Made by a program: the position numbers and the translations under genes. From positions 1 to 52,245 of IMG/VR virus record IMGVR_UViG_3300046009_002352: a stretch of 52,245 nucleotides of DNA; one strand, 5' to 3'. Below the pieces are notes generated by a model. It was not told the DNA's origin. It made no database searches and was given only the letters and a program-made list of their open reading frames with translations. This document shows, one piece after another, positions 49,489 to 52,245 of the stretch. Every line of letters begins with the position of its first letter. Position 1 is the first letter of the stretch. The stretch is from a virus.

Positions 49489-49839
49489 TTAGCAATTCCA
49501 TTTATCCAACGCTAGCTTCTTTCTTGTTGGCTCACCATTAGGTTTTTTCATTGGCCCTGGCATACCAGACATTCTAGCACAGAAAGATTTTCTACGCTTT
49601 GCGTCTTTACTACCCGGTTTTAACTCAGACGGTTTTTTAGTTACCGCTGTTTGTAACTTAGACCCTGGATTTTCTTTTCTATAGCTGGCAACTCCCTTAG
49701 CATTCAATCCTCCTTTTGGATCCTTACCTTCTTTGCGGGTCCATGCTGCTGTTTTTTTCAATGGCGATTCATCACAAGAACACTTGTGACGTACCATTGA
49801 ATTATTTATTGCGGAATGTTTCAATATTGTTGATTTCAT
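49489..49839 (-). CDS. Small basic Cys-containing protein (DUF6321-like, 116 aa)
   Basis: The protein has 116 residues from the first ATG; a start at MVRHKCSCDES is also possible. KTAAWTRKEGKDPKGGLNAK, VASYRKENPGSKLQTAVT and SKDAKRRKSFCARMSGMPGP form a strongly basic family I associate, from memory, with Pfam DUF6321, found in phages and giant viruses. The conserved Cys and the Lys/Arg density suggest DNA or RNA binding, possibly as a virion component. It ends with KKLALDKWNC. Confidence 0.68.
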   Translation of the reverse strand: MKSTILKHSAINNSMVRHKCSCDESPLKKTAAWTRKEGKDPKGGLNAKGVASYRKENPGSKLQTAVTKKPSELKPGSKDAKRRKSFCARMSGMPGPMKKPNGEPTRKKLALDKWNC

Positions 49840-49859
49840 AATATTACTATATTATTACT

Positions 49860-50498
49860 TTATGAATAAACAGGGATTAAAAATTGGTCACCTGAAGATA
49901 TATCATTTATTCTAATCCATTTTGTAGGAGTAATTGGGTTAGAAGGAACTACTGTATCTTGAATAAGTCCATTATCTGTAACTAATAAATTATCTGATTC
50001 CTGTAAACCAAATTTATTTCCTATTGAATTTTCAAAATAAACTCTTCCACCAGCAATAGCCTGAACCCCTAATTCAACCCCAGTACCATAACTACCTAGT
50101 TTTGCTGAAGTAGTATTTATTAGAAAACCATTATCATCTAAATTTGCTGAAATTTGAGTAGCACCAACATCAAGACTTGGATTTGAAAGATCACCAGCTT
50201 TAAAAGTTCCCGCAACTTGTAATGTAGTTGATGGGGTAGCTGTTCCAATACCAACATTAGTTCCATTGTCAAATATTTGGCTATCACCAATTTCTTCTGT
50301 ATCTGTAAATTTAGGAACATAATTAGTTGTGCCACTCCCGCTTATACCTCCCCCTGGAATATTAGCTTCAACAGTTTCTAGGACGTCGTCCATTGTATAC
50401 CATTTGCTTTGAGCCTTCATTGCTTTTGAACCACCATAAGTAGTGTTCACATTTTCATATTGATTTAGTACTTTCGCTGTACCTGGAATTATTGCCAT
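49860..50498 (-). CDS. Tail fibre-type protein (212 aa)
   Basis: It starts MAIIPGTAKVLNQYENVNTT and carries one copy of the fibre repeat at residues 54-93 (GSGTTNYVPKFTD...GIGTATPSTTL), then a C-terminal beta domain (GRVYFENSIGNKFGLQESDN, TPTKWIRINDISSGDQFLIP). It shares this repeat with the fibre at 46368, so the two are likely to act together or derive from duplication. It is probably a small fibre or fibre-tip protein. No enzyme motif is present. Confidence 0.68.
   Translation of the reverse strand: MAIIPGTAKVLNQYENVNTTYGGSKAMKAQSKWYTMDDVLETVEANIPGGGISGSGTTNYVPKFTDTEEIGDSQIFDNGTNVGIGTATPSTTLQVAGTFKAGDLSNPSLDVGATQISANLDDNGFLINTTSAKLGSYGTGVELGVQAIAGGRVYFENSIGNKFGLQESDNLLVTDNGLIQDTVVPSNPITPTKWIRINDISSGDQFLIPVYS
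50220..50339 (-). repeat. Fibre repeat copy in the 212-residue gene
   Basis: This encodes GSGTTNYVPKFTD...GIGTATPSTTL and closely resembles the repeat units in the 483-residue fibre at 47019-47138 and 47541-47654. Confidence 0.7.
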
Positions 50499-50522
50499 AA
50501 TTTTTTATTTATTAATTGTTTG

Positions 50523-50777
50523 TTACGATACATTACTTTTGCTAGATCTTCTAGCACCCATACCAACTTTCTTTTTAGCTGATACCACTTTTGTTTTTTC
50601 TGCCGCAGTCATTTCTTTCCAAGGTTTTGGTGATGCAGCACTAACTCTTACGGAAGGGCGACATGCTTTAACCCCTTTCCTATCTGCTGATCCGCATACA
50701 TTACCTTTCTCATCAGTCCACTTCTCTTTGAACCATCTTTTTAATGATGCACCTTTCTCGGTTTTTCGTATAGCCAT
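50523..50777 (-). CDS. Small basic protein (DUF5872-like, 84 aa)
   Basis: The protein has 84 residues. LKRWFKEKWTDEKGNVCGSA, DRKGVKACRPSVRVSAASP and the tail WKEMTAAEKTKVVSAKKKVG, GMGARRSS match the pattern I associate from memory with DUF5872, found in phages and large DNA viruses. Two Cys and many Lys/Arg suggest a compact metal- or nucleic-acid-binding protein. It overlaps the next gene by one base (TAATG). Its exact job is unknown; cargo of the virion is one possibility. Confidence 0.68.
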   Translation of the reverse strand: MAIRKTEKGASLKRWFKEKWTDEKGNVCGSADRKGVKACRPSVRVSAASPKPWKEMTAAEKTKVVSAKKKVGMGARRSSKSNVS

Positions 50778-51067
50778 TACTTTTTGCCTTTATTTTTTCT
50801 ACACTTAGCGATAGCACCACTAGCATAAGCCGAAGGAAATACATCATAAGTAGCTTTTACTTTTTTATAACATGAATCTTTAACGGTTTGTTTCATCGGC
50901 GATTCAATAACCCCTCTACCAATCAAAACATCTTTACGGGTAACTTTACCATCACCACTTAAATCCTTTAATTTTTTCATAGGACTTTGACCAGACCCAG
51001 AACCAACCCAAAATCCATTATGTGTTTTAACACCTAATCCCTGAGGACCAATACCTTTTGCATTCAT
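50777..51067 (-). CDS. Small protein with EF-hand-like loop and PSAYASGA motif (96 aa)
   Basis: Start MNAKGIGPQGLGVKTHNGFW at the ATG at 51065-51067; a longer frame upstream would run into the neighbouring gene. It contains a dockerin/EF-hand-like calcium loop DLSGDGKVTRKDV and the ending KVKATYDVFPSAYASGAIAK then CRKNKGKK, a motif I recall in small proteins of many phages (x-K-x-x-Y-x-V-(F/W)-P-S-A-Y-A-S-G-A). The mix suggests a small virion or DNA-associated protein. A calcium site is plausible but unproven. Confidence 0.65.
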   Translation of the reverse strand: MNAKGIGPQGLGVKTHNGFWVGSGSGQSPMKKLKDLSGDGKVTRKDVLIGRGVIESPMKQTVKDSCYKKVKATYDVFPSAYASGAIAKCRKNKGKK

Positions 51068-51068
51068 A

Positions 51069-51344
51069 CTATTTTGTTTTATATTTTTTACCACTCTCCT
51101 TCTTAGTACCCTCACCCTCATTGCCTCTATTCTGCTTTACAGATTCAAACCTACCATCTTCATGGTCATAGTCCATACCTTTATTACCAGGATTCTTACG
51201 ATGCATTCTCTGTGAGTGTGCCTTCTTAATTCTTCTATCATCTGTTTTAGCATAAGCCAAATCCCTTGCTGCTTTCTTCTTAGCCGCCAACGGTGATAAC
51301 TTCTGCTTTAACAAAGGGGATTTTATACCTAGTTCAAATTCCAT
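51069..51344 (-). CDS. Small basic protein with HNH-like segment (91 aa)
   Basis: The protein has 91 residues. Its start MEFELGIKSPLLKQKLSPLA carries a SPLLK string like other basic proteins here. MDYDHEDGRFESVKQNRGNE (about 54-73) has the D-x-D-H-x-x-G...N-R-x-N order of an HNH-related fold, though the usual first metal-site residues are lacking. The rest is basic (TKKESGKKYKTK). It is the first gene of the late minus-strand arm, beside the divergent non-coding region. Function unknown. Confidence 0.62.
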   Translation of the reverse strand: MEFELGIKSPLLKQKLSPLAAKKKAARDLAYAKTDDRRIKKAHSQRMHRKNPGNKGMDYDHEDGRFESVKQNRGNEGEGTKKESGKKYKTK

Positions 51345-51786
51345 AATACTCTTTTAATATAGTATATACAATTACGCATCGGATCAAAATCTTACAACCA
51401 AAACATACTAAATAATAGTGTGACAATAGCCTACTATTTATTTACTTAATTAGCTAACGTCACTATTTATATTTTATATTGCAATACGGGATATGTGAAA
51501 ATATTGCATCAGATATATGGAACTAAGGGGTTATATACTACGTTCAGCTACAGCTTTCTGAAAAGAAAATGAATCTGTTTTAACCACCCCCGGGCGTATA
51601 AATTGAAATTGTTGGAAATGTTTTGCCTTTTCCGTTTGTAAATATGTAATGGTTTAGATATGCTAGGGATTGTACTGGACTTGCATCGTGCATGTTCATA
51701 CGTCTGTACCGTGATGTGATACACTTGTGCTGCGTTTGTATACGTTCGTTACATTGGGTTGTGTACCGATACATTACATACAACAA
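51345..51786. promoter_or_regulatory. Divergent non-coding region with nested inverted repeats; possible promoters/origin
   Basis: About 440 bp have no convincing gene; it separates the minus-strand late arm from the plus-strand early arm. An imperfect inverted repeat AATAGTGTGAC (51414-51424) / GTCACTATT (51459-51467) encloses a second hairpin AATAG-CCTA-CTATT (51425-51438), and TGCAATA (51480-51486) faces TATTGCA (51502-51508). A GC-richer CCACCCCCGGGCG lies near 51583. It must contain divergent promoters and could hold the replication origin. I could not find clean consensus promoters (TAnnTTTG) on either strand. Confidence 0.45.
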
Positions 51787-51858
51787 CACTTGCGGAGCGT
51801 AGCGTAGCATGTATAGCATACAGTAATAATACGGAGTGATTATGATAATATATATGAA
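51787..51858 (+). repeat. Leader repeat copy A
   Basis: Copy A shares CACTTGCGG, TGTATAGCATACAG, ACGGAG and TGATAATATATATGAA with copy B at 52174-52231 in the same order. Copy A holds an extra 14 bp (AGCGTAGCGTAGCA) after CACTTGCGG. Both end in an ATG. It is probably a duplicated promoter/operator/leader module for the early arm. Confidence 0.75.
51810..51822 (+). promoter_or_regulatory. Operator-like dyad TGTAT-AGC-ATACA (copy A)
   Basis: This perfect 5-bp inverted repeat with a 3-nt spacer lies about 32 bp before the ATG at 51854. The same 13 bp recur in leader copy B. It is a plausible repressor or activator site, perhaps for one of the phage HTH proteins. Confidence 0.5.
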
Positions 51859-51883
51859 TAAAGAAATTAATAATAATAAATAA
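51854..51883 (+). CDS. Mini-ORF (MNKEINNNK), possible leader peptide
   Basis: The ATG at the end of leader copy A opens nine codons (MNKEINNNK) ending in TAA at 51881-51883, ten bases before the ATG of the next gene. Leader copy B is followed by a similar short frame. It may be a translated leader controlling the next gene, or chance in AT-rich DNA. Confidence 0.3.
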   Translation: MNKEINNNK

Positions 51884-51893
51884 ATAAATAACT

Positions 51894-52085
51894 ATGATGA
51901 ATTTAATTAAAACAGAACTTTACATTAATGATCTTAAAGATCTATCAAAAGAAGAATTATTAGACTATATGAAAGAATACTGTTATTCTAGTTTTTCAGA
52001 AGATATTGAATATACTGAAGAAGAGATAGATAATGGATTCTTTGTTACAGAATTAGAATCAATAAGAAATTCAGTATTTAGTTAA
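51894..52085 (+). CDS. Small acidic early protein (63 aa)
   Basis: The start ATGATGAATTTAATT lies after leader copy A. The protein is acidic and helical: LIKTELYINDLKDLSKEELL, then CYSSFSEDIEYTEEEIDNG and a tail LESIRNSVFS. It could be a DNA mimic or host-takeover protein because it is small, acidic and first in the early arm, but no family is recognised. It is followed by a hairpin terminator at 52103-52122. Confidence 0.6.
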   Translation: MMNLIKTELYINDLKDLSKEELLDYMKEYCYSSFSEDIEYTEEEIDNGFFVTELESIRNSVFS

Positions 52086-52102
52086 CTGAGTTATATCTTA
52101 AT

Positions 52103-52122
52103 AAGGTCCCTTCAGGGATCTT
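52103..52122 (+). terminator. Probable terminator or attenuator
   Basis: AAGGTCCC pairs with GGGATCTT (eight pairs, one G-U) over a TTCA loop, followed by TACTC, a poor U-tract. It ends the small acidic gene and precedes leader copy B. Confidence 0.55.
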
Positions 52123-52173
52123 TACTCTACCTAAGGTGGAATGGACAGGGAGAGGTGTGCTTAGTCCGCATAC

Positions 52174-52231
52174 CACTTGCGGTGTATAGCATACAGTCTT
52201 AACACGGAGAGTAATTGATAATATATATGAA
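52174..52231 (+). repeat. Leader repeat copy B
   Basis: CACTTGCGG-TGTATAGCATACAG-(T/C)TTAA-ACGGAG-TGATAATATATATGAA repeats the leader of copy A without its 14-bp insertion. It drives the next reading frame, which is cut by the window end. A preceding stem GGTGTGC (52154-52160) / GCATACC (52168-52174) competes with the dyad in copy B. Confidence 0.75.
52183..52195 (+). promoter_or_regulatory. Operator-like dyad TGTAT-AGC-ATACA (copy B)
   Basis: This is identical to the dyad in copy A and lies about 32 bp before the ATG at 52227. Conservation of dyad, spacing and ATG in both leaders suggests a shared regulator. Confidence 0.5.
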
Positions 52232-52245
52232 GTTAAAAAGTAATT
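52227..52245 (+). CDS. Start of a frame cut by the window end
   Basis: ATG AAG TTA AAA AGT AAT T follows leader copy B. If the window is a circle, the last T joins AA at bases 1-2 to make TAA, so the frame would be only six codons (MKLKSN) and the HTH gene would start at base 6. If the window is a fragment, this is the N-terminus of a longer gene. Confidence 0.35.

Noticed and set aside
51580-51819. 79-codon minus-strand frame in the divergent region
   Set aside because: It overlaps leader copy A, is rich in Tyr/Thr/His without domain character and has no AT-rich leader; I treat the region as non-coding.
1-52245. Integrase, repressor, CRISPR array, retroelement or toxin-antitoxin
   Set aside because: No tyrosine or serine recombinase, reverse transcriptase, repeat-spacer pattern or toxin-antitoxin pair was found on either strand; the phage looks lytic.

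Overview
The window looks like most or all of the genome of a lytic, tailed double-stranded DNA phage of a Bacteroidetes (probably Flavobacteriia) host. It is very AT-rich, almost completely coding, and its genes start behind AT-rich leaders (such as TATAATATG) instead of Shine-Dalgarno sites, as is usual in Bacteroidetes. It has terminase, portal, scaffold, capsid, connector and fibre genes and a lysis cassette. I saw no integrase, lysogeny repressor, transposase, reverse transcriptase or CRISPR array. The portal, capsid, connector proteins and large stabilisation protein recall, from memory, the crAss-like/flavophage podovirus lineage. That assignment is an inference.

Layout. The plus-strand arm runs from about 51.9 kb to the window end and from 1 to 10.9 kb. 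It holds the early genes: small regulators, a sigma-70-like factor, an ERF annealase, a RecE-like exonuclease, an SSB-like protein, a T7-type primase-helicase, a thymidylate-synthase-family enzyme, MazG-like proteins, a PD-(D/E)XK nuclease and a class II (B12-dependent) ribonucleotide reductase. A probable small RNA with its own terminator splits this arm at about 3.6 kb. The minus-strand arm runs from 51.3 kb down to 11.0 kb. In transcription order it holds small basic proteins and tail fibres, holin, spanin-like protein and M15 endolysin, groEL and groES, small accessory genes and a tRNA-Met, then TerS, TerL, portal, scaffold, capsid, connectors, stabilisation protein, internal virion proteins and finally a 2965-residue giant virion protein. 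The arms converge on a bidirectional terminator at 10.92-10.96 kb and diverge from a non-coding region at 51.35-51.89 kb that probably contains early and late promoters and perhaps the origin.

How the genes work together. ERF, exonuclease and SSB form a recombination module. The primase-helicase starts and drives replication, presumably with a host polymerase, because I found none here. Ribonucleotide reductase, the TS-family enzyme and the MazG proteins reshape nucleotide pools. The sigma factor may redirect host RNA polymerase. The chaperonin genes may fold capsid or other virion proteins.

Most unusual points: (1) a duplicated upstream leader with an operator-like dyad, each copy followed at once by a tiny open frame, near the window edge; (2) a structured RNA with a pseudoknot option; (3) a TS-family enzyme whose Asn-to-Asp change predicts dCMP specificity; (4) a phage groEL-groES pair plus a tandem GroES-like protein in the packaging block; (5) a giant virion protein with zincin and PD-(D/E)XK motifs. 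All functional calls come from reading motifs; no database search was possible.
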